A stretch of 64,000 nt of DNA from contig CADEDA010000007.1 in assembly GCA_902825965.1 (NCBI GenBank), positions 1 through 64,000 of the forward strand, given 5' to 3'. The stretch comes from an uncultured Gemmatimonadota bacterium (GTDB lineage Bacteria; Gemmatimonadota; Gemmatimonadetes; Gemmatimonadales; Gemmatimonadaceae). The notes beneath the pieces are model-generated. The model did not search any database. It saw nothing but the letters and a program-made list of their open reading frames with translations, and was not told the DNA's origin. Made by a program: the position numbers and the translations under genes. The number at the start of each line of letters is the position of its first letter. Positions within the stretch are counted from its first letter, which is position 1. Shown piece after piece: positions 1-7,739 of the stretch.

Positions 1-1
1 C

Positions 2-262
2 GCCATGCGCCAGCGGGGGTCGCGGGCCGCGCTCACGGCGCGCAGCGCGGGCGGGGCGTCGCTGTTCGGGACCATGCTGAGCGGTGCGGGCGGGCAGGTG
101 GGCGCGCGCAACGTGGCGGCGGCCAAGGCCGCACTCGCCGCGGCCGGCATCACGCTCGTGGGCGAGGACACCGGCGGCGTGGCCGGACGCAGCGTCACGC
201 TCGAGGTGAACACCGGCGCGCTGCACGTGCGGTCCGTGCGCGGCGGGGAACGTGTCCTCTAG
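2..262 (+). CDS. cheD: Chemoreceptor glutamine deamidase CheD (3' part only)
   Basis: This is the C-terminal part of CheD, the enzyme that deamidates specific glutamines on chemoreceptors and, in many species, interacts with CheC. The visible 86 codons carry the family's closing pattern: a G-x-x-L-F-G segment, then IGxRN-like 'VGARN', then 'GEDTGG' and 'GRSVTLEVNTGALHVR'. The N-terminus with the catalytic Cys and His lies outside the window, so activity cannot be judged. The stop codon at 260-262 overlaps the GTG start of cheB at 252, so the two are translationally coupled within one chemotaxis operon. Confidence 0.85.
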   Translation, partial: AMRQRGSRAALTARSAGGASLFGTMLSGAGGQVGARNVAAAKAALAAAGITLVGEDTGGVAGRSVTLEVNTGALHVRSVRGGERVL

Positions 263-1334
263 CCCCAGCGCGCTGCATCGCGTGCTGATCGTCGAGGACA
301 ACGCCCTCCTCGGCGCCGTGCTGCGCGACCTCGTCGAGAGCCTCGGCGACTTCGAGGTCGTGGCCATCGCGCGCGACGGCGAGGAGGGGCTGCGCCTCGT
401 GCACGAGCTCGATCCGGACATCGTGACGCTCGACATCGAGATGCCGGGCATGGACGGCATCGCCGTGCTCGGCTACCTCATGAGCGAGCTGCCGCGGCCC
501 GTGGTGATGATCAGCGCGGCGAGCACCAAGGGCTCGGTGGACCTCACCATCCGGGCGCTCGAGCTCGGGGCGGTGGACTTCGTGCGCAAGCCGCAGGGCC
601 ACAGCGCGGCCGACTGGGAGGGCAGCCGGCGGCAGATCGAGAACGCGCTGCGCGCCTCGGTGATGATGAACGTGCGCGGCATGGGCATGCTGGCGCGGCC
701 GCGGCTGCGGACGCCGGCGCCGCCGCGCCTCGCACCCAAGCGCGCGACCGCGGTGATCGCGATCGCCGCATCCACCGGCGGCCCGCGGGCGCTGGCCGAT
801 GTGGTGCCGGCGTTCCCGGCATCGCTGGATGCCGCGATCCTCATCGTGCAGCACATGCCGCCGGGCTTCACGTCGGGACTGGCGCGGCGCCTCGACCAGC
901 TCTCGCGCCTCTCGGTGAGCGAGGCGACACACGGGACAGCGATCCATCCGGGCCACGTGTACCTCGCGCCGGGCGGACAGCACATGACCGTCACGCGCAG
1001 CCCGGAGGGGCCGGCCATCGCCCTCGACGCGAGCGCGGCCCTGCATGGGGTGCGCCCGGCCGCGGATTACCTGTTCATGTCGGTGGCCAAGTGTTTCGGC
1101 GCGCGCAGCGTGGGAGTGGTGCTCACCGGCATGGGGCGCGACGGCAGTGCCGGACTGCGTGCCATGCGGGCGGTGGGGGCGGGTGCGGTGGTACAGGACC
1201 GCGCGACGTCGGTGATCTACGGCATGCCGCAGCAGGCTCTGGCCGAGGCCGGGGCGGACCATGAGGTGCCGGTGGGGCAGATCGCCCGCGTGGCGACAAT
1301 GTTGCTCGATGAACGATCAGGCTGGCGAGCATGA
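252..1334 (+). CDS. cheB: Chemotaxis response regulator / protein-glutamate methylesterase CheB
   Basis: CheB removes methyl groups from receptor glutamates (and can deamidate glutamines) when phosphorylated by CheA, giving adaptation. The 360-aa protein has the normal two-domain layout. The receiver domain (residues 9-125) has acidic pocket E15/D16, phospho-acceptor D61 in 'TLDIEMPGMDG' and K113. A Pro/Arg-rich linker follows. The methylesterase domain (about 165-355) has catalytic S174 ('AASTGG'), H201 ('VQHMPPGF') and D297 ('LTGMGRDG'). All catalytic residues are present. The start is a GTG overlapping the end of cheD, and the stop overlaps the ATG of the next gene (ATGA), so it sits in a tight cheD-cheB-cheW-cheW operon. 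Confidence 0.96.
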   Translation: MSSSPSALHRVLIVEDNALLGAVLRDLVESLGDFEVVAIARDGEEGLRLVHELDPDIVTLDIEMPGMDGIAVLGYLMSELPRPVVMISAASTKGSVDLTIRALELGAVDFVRKPQGHSAADWEGSRRQIENALRASVMMNVRGMGMLARPRLRTPAPPRLAPKRATAVIAIAASTGGPRALADVVPAFPASLDAAILIVQHMPPGFTSGLARRLDQLSRLSVSEATHGTAIHPGHVYLAPGGQHMTVTRSPEGPAIALDASAALHGVRPAADYLFMSVAKCFGARSVGVVLTGMGRDGSAGLRAMRAVGAGAVVQDRATSVIYGMPQQALAEAGADHEVPVGQIARVATMLLDERSGWRA

Positions 1335-1786
1335 TGGCGACTGACGGGACGGCCCTGCTGCTCGTCCGAATGGGGGAGGAACGGTTCGCCCTCCCCATCG
1401 CCGACGTGCTGGAAGTGCTCGATGCCCCGCTGATCACGCCGCTGCCGTTGCTGCCGGCGGGTGTGGTGGGGCAGTGCGCGCTCCGCGAACGTCTGCTCAC
1501 GGTGGTGGACGGCGCATCCCTCCTGGGGGTGCGCCGGCACGAGGGCCGGGGGACGCTGCTGGTGCTCGAGGCCGACGGGCTGCGCTTCGGGATGCTGGTG
1601 GACGACGTGCTGGACCTGGTGCGCGTGCAGCAGGAGCAGTGGCGCTCCGTGCCGGCGACCGGCGCGGCGACGACGGGACTCGCGGGCGTGCTCGACCTGG
1701 GCACGGGACTGGCGGGTGTGGTGGAGATGGCGGGATTGCGCGCGCAGGTGCTGGCGCGCTTGTTGACGGCGGAACAGACCCGATGA
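1331..1786 (+). CDS. cheW: CheW-like chemotaxis coupling protein (first copy)
   Basis: CheW scaffolds couple chemoreceptors to the CheA kinase. This 151-aa protein is a single CheW domain. It shows 'GEERFALPIADVLEVLD' near the N-terminus, the 'VVGQCALRERLLTVVDGASLLG' core and 'LRFGMLVDDVLDLVRV', which match the usual strands and turns of the fold. The ATG overlaps the cheB stop (ATGA at 1331), so it is translationally coupled. Identity with the second CheW downstream is limited, so the two copies probably serve different receptors or array positions rather than being recent duplicates; that is inference. Confidence 0.88.
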   Translation: MMATDGTALLLVRMGEERFALPIADVLEVLDAPLITPLPLLPAGVVGQCALRERLLTVVDGASLLGVRRHEGRGTLLVLEADGLRFGMLVDDVLDLVRVQQEQWRSVPATGAATTGLAGVLDLGTGLAGVVEMAGLRAQVLARLLTAEQTR

Positions 1787-2301
1787 CCCAGACGATGAAT
1801 CAGAGCGCAGCGCAGCCGGCGAGAGCGACGCAGAAGCGGCAGCTCGTGACCTTCGAGGTCGCGGGTGAGCTGTTCGCCGCCGACATCTTCGTGGTGGAGC
1901 GCGTGCTGCGGTACGCGGTGCCGCGGGCGGTGCCCTCGGCCGCCGGCTGGCTGCTCGGTGTGATCGACCATGGCGGCGGCGTGGTGCCGGTGATCGCCCT
2001 GCGGGAGCGCCTGGGGCTGCCCGTGGGCGACATCCCCGACACGGCCCGCACGCTGGTGATCGACGGGCCGGACGGGCGCGTGGGAGTGGTGGTGGACGCG
2101 GTGCATGCGGTGCGGGCGGTGGATGGCAGCGCCATCGAGCCGCCGCCGCCGATCTACCGCGGTCTGGCCAAGGACTATCTGGAGGGGATCGTGCGCGACG
2201 GGGAGTTGCTGCTGGTGGTGCTGGCGACGGGCAAGCTGCTCACGTCGACCGAGCGCCTGGCCATGACGCAGGCGGTCGCGGGGGGCCGCGCCGATGGCTG
2301 A
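1783..2301 (+). CDS. cheW: CheW-like chemotaxis coupling protein (second copy)
   Basis: A second single-domain CheW of 172 aa, reading from the ATG at 1783 that overlaps the previous stop (ATGA). Recognisable segments are 'LVTFEVAGELFAADIFVVERVLR', 'AAGWLLGVIDHGGGVVPVIALRERLGLP' and 'GRVGVVVDAVHAVRAV'. It has an N-terminal polar extension of about 20 residues. Upstream in-frame sequence is open but lies antisense-free inside the first cheW, so the overlapping ATG is the convincing start. Paired CheW genes next to CheB are seen in systems with alternative receptor arrays. Its end overlaps the following TPR gene by 8 nt, which ties that gene to the chemotaxis operon. Confidence 0.9.
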   Translation: MTQTMNQSAAQPARATQKRQLVTFEVAGELFAADIFVVERVLRYAVPRAVPSAAGWLLGVIDHGGGVVPVIALRERLGLPVGDIPDTARTLVIDGPDGRVGVVVDAVHAVRAVDGSAIEPPPPIYRGLAKDYLEGIVRDGELLLVVLATGKLLTSTERLAMTQAVAGGRADG

Positions 2302-3154
2302 CGAGACCCTCGCCGCCTACCGCGCGCAGTACGCGTCCATCGACGGGCGGCTCGACGCCGGACTCTCCGACGCCGACCGCCCCAAGGTGAAGACGGAGAT
2401 CGTCACGCTGTTCAAGTCGGTCGAGGCGCAGATCGCGGAGCTCAACACGCTGCGCGACGAGATCAAGCTGCTGGTGGAGAAGTGGAAGTCGCAGCAGGAG
2501 GCTCCGAGCGCGGCGCCGCAGTTCAACGCCGAGAAGCCGGTGGTGCACGCCGATCACATCGGCGCGTCCACGTTCATCGAGAAGGGCTGGTCGCGGCTCT
2601 CGCTGGGCGACCACGAGGGCGCCGAGCAGGCGCTGCTCAAGGCGATCGAACTCTCGCCCGGCGACCCGCAGAGCGAGGCGTTGCTGGGCTGGGCGCAGAT
2701 GCTGCAGGAGAAGTACGACGACGCGCTCATGAACTTCCAGAAGGTGCTGGTGCGCGAGCCGGCCAACTCGCTCGCGCGGATCAACGTGGGGTACATCTGC
2801 CTCAAGAAGCGGATCTTCGGCGAGGCCATCGAGCACCTGTCCAAGGCCATCCGTCTCGACAACGACCGCAAGGCCGTGCTCTACGCGCACTTCTACCTCG
2901 GGCTCGTGTACCTCGAGCGGGAGATGTACGAGGATGCGCAGACGTTCTTCCGCAAGACCCTCGGGTTGGGACCCAACCTGATCGAGGCCTACTACGAGCT
3001 GGGGCGCGCGCATTGGTTCAATGACGAGCGCGAGCAGGCCGTGCAGGCCTGGAAGGACGGATTCGCGGCCAACAAGTTCAATCCGTGGGGCAAACGCTGT
3101 GCGGCGATGCTGGCCTTGGTGGAGAGTGGCGGGGAGCCGCCACGTGACACGTAG
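2294..3154 (+). CDS. TPR-repeat protein in the chemotaxis operon
   Basis: A 286-aa protein without signal peptide. Residues 1-70 are predicted helical and charged (possible coiled coil, 'VEAQIAELNTLRDEIKLLVEKW'). From about 95 to 275 there are at least five tetratricopeptide repeats with the A/G-x-x-x-A-x-x-x-F pattern, for example 'YDDALMNFQKVLVREPANSLARINVGY' split over two helices. TPRs mediate protein-protein contacts. The gene overlaps cheW by 8 nt and the next gene by 11 nt, so it is co-translated with the chemotaxis genes and may be an assembly factor for the array or for the peptidase downstream. The specific partner cannot be told from sequence. Confidence 0.85.
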   Translation: MADETLAAYRAQYASIDGRLDAGLSDADRPKVKTEIVTLFKSVEAQIAELNTLRDEIKLLVEKWKSQQEAPSAAPQFNAEKPVVHADHIGASTFIEKGWSRLSLGDHEGAEQALLKAIELSPGDPQSEALLGWAQMLQEKYDDALMNFQKVLVREPANSLARINVGYICLKKRIFGEAIEHLSKAIRLDNDRKAVLYAHFYLGLVYLEREMYEDAQTFFRKTLGLGPNLIEAYYELGRAHWFNDEREQAVQAWKDGFAANKFNPWGKRCAAMLALVESGGEPPRDT

Positions 3155-4163
3155 CGGAGCCCTGCGGCTCCTGCTGGTGGCGTTGTGCGGCGCACTGGCC
3201 GGCGCCTGGCCCTGGAGGGTCGCGGGCGCCCAGACGTTCGGCCCGCTGGTGGACCTGCCGCCGGGCGGTCGGGTGCTCACCGAGGGACGCTTCCAGGTGC
3301 TGCACTATCCGGACGAGACCCGGCTCGCCGAGTCGATGCTCCGCGCGGCGGTCGCGAACGACAGCTTCGTGGGACTGCCGCGCCTCCGCGACACCGTGCG
3401 GATCGCCCTCGCGCCGGACGCGGCGCGGTTTGCCGCCTGGGTGGGCGGCGGTGCGCCGGAGTGGGGTGCTGCGTTCGCGTTCCCCGACGAGCGCCTGGTG
3501 GTGATGCAGGGCCGGGACGCCCCGGGTGCCGGCGACCCACTGCAGACGCTGCGGCACGAGCTCGCGCACATCGCGTTGGCCGAAGCGCTGGGGCGGGTGC
3601 CGCGGTGGTTCGACGAAGGCTACGCCTCGTACGTGGCCCGCGAGTGGAGCCGCGAGGAGGTGCTGACCACCAGTGTGGGGCTGGTCTGGCGCGGCGTGCC
3701 CACGCTGGCCGGATTGGACTCGGGGTTCCATGCCGGTGCGGACGCGGCGAGCCGTACCTACGCGCTGTCGCACCGGGCCGTGGCGGAGCTGGCCTCGCTC
3801 GACCCCGAGCGGCCGCTCGAGCTCCTGTTCGCCAACTGGCGAGAAACTGGTCGGTTCTCCACCGCGCTGCGCCAGGCGCACGGGATGAGCGAGAGCGACT
3901 TCGAGCGCCGGTTCAAGCGCAGTGTGCGCCGGCAGTACGGCGTACTCGCGATCGGGGCGGACCTGTCGCTCATCGCGGTGGTGCTGGTATTGCTGCTCGG
4001 GCCGCTCTGGTGGCGCAAACGGAGGGAACTGCAGGAGCGACTGCGACGGATGCGCGCCGCCGAGGCGGCGCAGGACGCGCGGGAACGCGAGAGCGCGCTG
4101 GCCGCGTTGCTCGGAGAGGGGCGTAGCGGACCGAACGCGGCCCCGCCACCTCGACAGGATTAA
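3144..4163 (+). CDS. Membrane-anchored gluzincin (peptidase MA-like) metallopeptidase
   Basis: A 339-aa protein from the GTG at 3144, which overlaps the TPR gene by 11 nt; earlier in-frame codons are hydrophilic and lie in the TPR gene. It has an N-terminal signal-like hydrophobic stretch (residues 7-30). The zinc motif HELAH is at 138-142, with the third ligand E158 in 'WFDEGYASY', the arrangement of M1/MA-clan gluzincins. A transmembrane helix lies at about 266-290, followed by a basic/charged cytoplasmic tail (WWRKRR then a helical segment). It would act on the outer face of the inner membrane. Substrate unknown. Coupling to the TPR protein suggests the pair works together. Confidence 0.82.
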   Translation: MTRSGALRLLLVALCGALAGAWPWRVAGAQTFGPLVDLPPGGRVLTEGRFQVLHYPDETRLAESMLRAAVANDSFVGLPRLRDTVRIALAPDAARFAAWVGGGAPEWGAAFAFPDERLVVMQGRDAPGAGDPLQTLRHELAHIALAEALGRVPRWFDEGYASYVAREWSREEVLTTSVGLVWRGVPTLAGLDSGFHAGADAASRTYALSHRAVAELASLDPERPLELLFANWRETGRFSTALRQAHGMSESDFERRFKRSVRRQYGVLAIGADLSLIAVVLVLLLGPLWWRKRRELQERLRRMRAAEAAQDARERESALAALLGEGRSGPNAAPPPRQD

Positions 4164-4190
4164 GGCTTCGTTAGGGAGCCGTGAGTTTGG

Positions 4191-4219
4191 TTGACACGCC
4201 TATAAGGTTGGTCTAGACT
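4191..4219 (+). promoter_or_regulatory. Strong sigma-70-type promoter (TTGACA-17 bp-TAGACT)
   Basis: A consensus -35 TTGACA (4191-4196) is separated by exactly 17 bp from TAGACT (4214-4219). The predicted transcription start, about 4226, is only three nucleotides before the ATG at 4229. The transcript of the small membrane protein would therefore be essentially leaderless and would continue into tRNA-Val. No Shine-Dalgarno sequence precedes the ATG, which agrees with this. Confidence 0.75.
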
Positions 4220-4228
4220 CCCCTCCCT

Positions 4229-4408
4229 ATGAGCAAGGCGACCCCGCAGGAGACCCCGTTGACGTCCCGTCCCGCGTTCTGGTGGGGGCTGGCGGCCGCG
4301 ACGCTGGTGTTGGGCTACGCGGATCTGTGGCGCGGTGGGATCACCGTGGCGCCGATCCTCCTGATCATCGGTTACTGCATCCTCGTCCCGATCGCGATCC
4401 TGAAGTGA
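4229..4408 (+). CDS. Small two-helix membrane protein (59 aa)
   Basis: A 59-aa ORF. After a polar N-terminus of about 14 residues come two hydrophobic segments: residues 15-31 ('FWWGLAAATLVLGYADLW' region) and 37-57 ('VAPILLIIGYCILVPIAIL'). They are separated by a short R-G-G turn and end with a Lys. The best promoter in the window sits directly upstream, with its start site at the ATG. That position strongly supports a real gene despite the length. Many bacteria encode a similar 55-60 aa two-helix protein of unknown function. tRNA-Val follows 30 nt downstream and may be co-transcribed. Function unknown. Confidence 0.72.
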   Translation: MSKATPQETPLTSRPAFWWGLAAATLVLGYADLWRGGITVAPILLIIGYCILVPIAILK

Positions 4409-4438
4409 AGACGAAGCCCGCGGGCGGGGACGCTCGTG

Positions 4439-4512
4439 GGGCGAATAGCTCAGCTGGTTAGAGCACCTGCCTTACACGCAGGGTGTCGGGGGTTCGAATC
4501 CCTCTTCGCCCA
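4439..4512 (+). tRNA. tRNA-Val (anticodon TAC)
   Basis: A complete 74-nt cloverleaf. The acceptor stem GGGCGAA (4439-4445) pairs with TTCGCCC (4505-4511), with discriminator A4512. The D-arm contains 'AGCTCAGCTGGTTAGAGC'. The anticodon stem CCTGC/GCAGG encloses the loop CTTACAC with anticodon TAC. The T-arm has the standard TTCGAAT loop. The 3' CCA is not encoded and must be added enzymatically. It reads GUA, GUG and possibly more Val codons. Confidence 0.97.
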
Positions 4513-4652
4513 TTAAGTACCGGCGCCGCAGCGAGTTCGCGGTGTCGTCGCAGGCCAAGCGGCACGCCGGCAGGACCCCGTAACAACCCCGCAGGACCCG
4601 AACTCCCCGGCCACCTCGGGGTACGAGAGATCAACACTTGGAGGAGATGAAA

Positions 4653-6368
4653 GTGAAGGCTCGGTTCAACGCCCGCTCCATCGCCACCCTTGTGGCCCTT
4701 CTGGCCACCACCGGGGTCGTGTCCGTCGCGGCGCAACCGGCGCGCACTCCGCCCCGTCCGGATACGCCGCGCCTCATGGTGCAGGTCTTCGGTTCCGAGG
4801 ACAAGAAGGCGGGTCCGGAAGCGTCGGACGAGCTGCGTGAGCGCCTCATCCGTGCCTTCCCGTCGCGCATCCTGTGGGTGATCGACCGCAAGGACGTCAT
4901 CTCCATGCTCGAGCAGTCGGGCTACGACACGACGGCGCAGCTCCAGCCCAGCGACGAGGCCGCGCTCGCCAAGCAGCAGCGCGCCGACGAGTACGTGCGC
5001 GGCCGGGTGGTGAAGGAAGGCGAGATGTTCAAGGCCGAGGCCTGGCTCGTGCTCACGCGCGACAACAGCCTCATGCAGCCGATCGCGTCGTTCAGCGCGA
5101 ACCGCGCGGACCGCGCGGCGGCCGGCCTGGTGAAGGGCGTGCAGGACGCGCGCAAGCAGATCGACAACGAGAAGGAATGCCGCACCGCCGCCCGCACGGA
5201 GAAGTACGACGAGGCGCTCAAGCTCGTGGATGCGGCCATCGCCGAGTACCCGAACGCGGTGCTGGTGCGCTACTGCAAGATGAACGTGCTCTCGGCCCGC
5301 AAGGCGCCGGACGCGGAGATGCTCGCCGCGGCGAAGGAGATCCTGAACATCGACCCCAACTCGCGCGCGGCGCTCGCCGTCGCGGCCGATGCGGAGTCGA
5401 AGCTCGGCAACGCGAAGGCGTCCAACGACTACCTGGTGCGCCTGCTGGCCGCCAACCCGTCGGACCGTGAGCTGCAGGTGAAGGTCATCGAGGCGCTCGC
5501 GGCGTCGAAGGATTTCGCGGCGGCCAAGGAGTACGTCTCGAAGGCCGTCGCCGACAACCCGGGCGATCCGGCGCTGCTCGAGCTGCAGTTCAAGATCCTC
5601 ACCGCGGCGGGTGATTTCCGCGCGGCCACCAAGGTGGGCGAGGAGATGGTCGCGATCGACACCTCGCTCGCGACGGCGGAGTACTTCACCCGCATGGTCG
5701 GCCTGTTCGACGCCGACAGCCAGCCGCAGAAGGCCGCCGAGCAGGCGGCGAAGGCCACGCAGAAGTTCTCCAACGACGCGGACCTCTGGCAGATGTACGC
5801 CGCGACGCTGAAGAAGGCCGGGCAGGGGCAGCAGTCCATCGCCGCCGTCCGCCGCGCGCTGCAGATCAACCCGAAGATCCCGAACGGCTGGTCGCAGGTG
5901 GCTGCTGCCTACAACGACCTGCAGCTGCCGGACTCGGCGCTCGCCGCGCTGCGCCTCGCCAAGGAAGCCGGTGACGACGCCAACACCGTCGCGGGCTTCG
6001 CCTTCACGCTCGGCAACCGCCTCTTCCAGGCGGCCAGCAAGGCCGAGCCCAAGACCATCGAAGGCTTCCAGGTGCCGATCCCGTACTTCCACTTCGCCGA
6101 CAGCACCAGCACGGATGCCACGGTGAAGCTCAACGCGAAGCTCTTGATCGGCGTGTCGAACTTCTACATGGCCTCCACCATCATCGGCGGCCTCGAAGGC
6201 AGCAAGAGCTGCGAGGACACCAAGCGCACGCAGAACTTCGCGACCGAAGCGCAGATCTGGGTGGGGCAGGGTGGCCGCGGCAACCCGGAGACCGCCAAGC
6301 AGGTGATGGACAACCTCATGCAGTGGTTGCCGTATCTCGAGGGCGCGGTCAAGCGGTTCTGCAAGTAG
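4653..6368 (+). CDS. Secreted TPR-repeat protein
   Basis: A protein of about 571 aa with an N-terminal signal peptide ('RSIATLVALLATTGVVSVAAQ', cleavage near AAQ). Residues about 30-160 form an N-terminal domain ('RLMVQVFGSEDKKAG...') resembling the domain that computes a 'functional score' in other secreted TPR proteins. TPR repeats follow from about 165 to 460, and two Cys flank the C-terminal region ('KSCEDTKR' and the terminal 'RFCK'). A GGAGGAG Shine-Dalgarno at 4640-4646 has ideal 6-nt spacing to GTG 4653. The ATG at 4647 abuts it and is the alternative start. The 140 nt between tRNA-Val and this gene hold only a near-repeat of GCAGGACCCG and this ribosome site. Function unknown, probably periplasmic scaffolding. 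Confidence 0.82.
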   Translation: MKARFNARSIATLVALLATTGVVSVAAQPARTPPRPDTPRLMVQVFGSEDKKAGPEASDELRERLIRAFPSRILWVIDRKDVISMLEQSGYDTTAQLQPSDEAALAKQQRADEYVRGRVVKEGEMFKAEAWLVLTRDNSLMQPIASFSANRADRAAAGLVKGVQDARKQIDNEKECRTAARTEKYDEALKLVDAAIAEYPNAVLVRYCKMNVLSARKAPDAEMLAAAKEILNIDPNSRAALAVAADAESKLGNAKASNDYLVRLLAANPSDRELQVKVIEALAASKDFAAAKEYVSKAVADNPGDPALLELQFKILTAAGDFRAATKVGEEMVAIDTSLATAEYFTRMVGLFDADSQPQKAAEQAAKATQKFSNDADLWQMYAATLKKAGQGQQSIAAVRRALQINPKIPNGWSQVAAAYNDLQLPDSALAALRLAKEAGDDANTVAGFAFTLGNRLFQAASKAEPKTIEGFQVPIPYFHFADSTSTDATVKLNAKLLIGVSNFYMASTIIGGLEGSKSCEDTKRTQNFATEAQIWVGQGGRGNPETAKQVMDNLMQWLPYLEGAVKRFCK

Positions 6369-6400
6369 CCGTCAGCAGCCGCCCCGCTGCAGGGATCGAA

Positions 6401-6429
6401 CCCCCGCCGTCGCGTCGCGACGGCGGGGG
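6401..6429 (+). terminator. Strong GC hairpin, probable terminator after the TPR gene
   Basis: A perfect 13-bp stem (6401-6413 with 6417-6429) closes a three-base GTC loop. The tail is only weakly T-rich (TTCTCGCTTC), so it may work with Rho or as a processing hairpin. It separates the TPR gene from the dcw cluster. Confidence 0.6.
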
Positions 6430-6471
6430 TTCTCGCTTCGTCCACCACGCTGCCCGTGGTATCCTTCCCCC

Positions 6472-7446
6472 GTGCGCACACGGTCCAGCCCCGAGTCCGA
6501 CCCAGCCCCTGACGAGCGCTTCGCGAGTGCGTGGCACGCGCCGGTGCTCGTGCACGAGGTCTGCCACGCCTTGGCGGGTTGCCCACGCGTCCTCGACGGC
6601 ACACTGGGCGGCGGCGGGCACAGTGCCGCGCTCCTTGAGCGCGGGCACCAGGTCGTCGGCGTCGACCGCGACGCAGGCGCCCGTGCGGTCGCCGGGGAGC
6701 GACTCCGCGCGTTCGTCGCCGACGGCCGGCTCCGGATCGTCGCCGGCAACCACGACGCGGTGGACGAGATCGAGGCGATCGCGGGGGAGACGTTCGACGG
6801 GATCCTGCTCGACCTCGGTGTCTCGTCGCAGCAGCTCGATGCCGATGCGCGCGGGTTCTCCTTCCGCCCCGGTGTCGCCCTCGACATGCGCATGGATCCC
6901 GGCCAGGAGCTGGACGCGGCCGGGTACCTGAACAGCGCCGACGAGGTCGAGCTCACGCGCATGTTCAAGGAGTTCGGCGACGAACCCAAGGCCCGACGGC
7001 TCGCGCGCGAGGTGGTGCATCGACGGGAGCGGAAGCCGTTCGCGACGGCCGACGACCTGGTGGGCGCGATCCGTGCCGTCCTCGGCAGTCGCAGCGGGCC
7101 CGGGGACTTCGCGCGGCTGTTCCAGGCGGTGCGCATCGCGGTGAACGACGAGCTCGACGGGCTCGCCCGGGGCCTGGTGAGCCTCCGCGACCGCCTCGCG
7201 GCCGGCGGGGTATTGGCGGTGATCGCCTACCACTCCGGCGAGGACCGCCTGGTGAAGCACTGCTTCCGCGACTGGAGCACGGCCTGCACCTGCCCGCCGC
7301 GCCAACCCATCTGCACCTGCGGTGGCGTGGCGCTGGGGCAGGTCGTGACCCGCAAGCCGATCACGGCGTCGGAAGCCGAGATCGCAATGAACCCACGGGC
7401 GCGGAGTGCTCACTTGCGGGTGTGGCAGAAGAACGGGGCGCGGTGA
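6472..7446 (+). CDS. rsmH: 16S rRNA m4C1402 methyltransferase RsmH (MraW)
   Basis: RsmH N4-methylates C1402 in the 16S rRNA decoding centre using SAM and usually heads the dcw cluster. The 324-aa protein has the SAM-binding 'VLDGTLGGGGHS' motif near residue 40. It also has 'GVDRDAGA', 'DGILLDLGVSSQQLD' and the C-terminal 'AYHSGEDRLVKHCFRD' followed by a Cys-rich stretch ('CTCPPRQPICTCGG'). The start is GTG 6472. A TATCCT hexamer at 6460-6465 lies 6 nt upstream, so the mRNA may be leaderless. No mraZ precedes it. It overlaps ftsL by 4 nt. Confidence 0.95.
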   Translation: MRTRSSPESDPAPDERFASAWHAPVLVHEVCHALAGCPRVLDGTLGGGGHSAALLERGHQVVGVDRDAGARAVAGERLRAFVADGRLRIVAGNHDAVDEIEAIAGETFDGILLDLGVSSQQLDADARGFSFRPGVALDMRMDPGQELDAAGYLNSADEVELTRMFKEFGDEPKARRLAREVVHRRERKPFATADDLVGAIRAVLGSRSGPGDFARLFQAVRIAVNDELDGLARGLVSLRDRLAAGGVLAVIAYHSGEDRLVKHCFRDWSTACTCPPRQPICTCGGVALGQVVTRKPITASEAEIAMNPRARSAHLRVWQKNGAR

Positions 7447-7739
7447 CCATGCGTCCGCGGTCGATCGTGCTGCTCGGATTGCTTGGTTTCGTCGTGGTGG
7501 CCACGGGCGTCATATGGAGGCGGAGCACCGGACTCGCGCAGGCGCGTGAACTCCGGGAGCTCTCGCAACGCCGGGCCGCACTCGATGCACAGCAGGCCGC
7601 CCTCGAAGGGGCGATCCGCGATGCCGCGAGCCGTGCTCGGCTCGCCCGTACGGCCGAGGAGAAGCTCGGCATGCGGGTGCCGCCCGAGTCCCTCGTCATC
7701 CGCCTGCCACGTCCCAATCGGGAACCTCCGAAGCAGTGA
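7443..7739 (+). CDS. ftsL: Cell division protein FtsL-like
   Basis: A 98-aa bitopic protein. A transmembrane helix at about residues 8-24 ('LLGLLGFVVVATGVIW') is followed by a heptad-like coiled coil (about 30-75) and the short 'EEKLGMRVPPESLVIRLP' tail that ends typical FtsL proteins. FtsL complexes with FtsB and FtsQ and activates FtsWI. The assignment rests on topology and position between rsmH and the class B PBP, because FtsL sequence conservation is low. The GTG at 7443 overlaps the rsmH stop (GTGA); ATG 7449 is an alternative two codons in. Its stop overlaps the next start. Confidence 0.82.
   Translation: MTMRPRSIVLLGLLGFVVVATGVIWRRSTGLAQARELRELSQRRAALDAQQAALEGAIRDAASRARLARTAEEKLGMRVPPESLVIRLPRPNREPPKQ

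Noticed and set aside
195-1262. Long minus-strand frame opposite cheB
   Set aside because: It is a high-GC shadow of cheB with His/Arg-rich, non-protein-like composition; the plus strand has intact catalytic motifs.
4458-6092. 544-residue minus-strand frame opposite the secreted TPR gene
   Set aside because: It runs through the tRNA-Val gene and reads as Arg/Leu/Glu-rich antisense of TPR codons; no family pattern.
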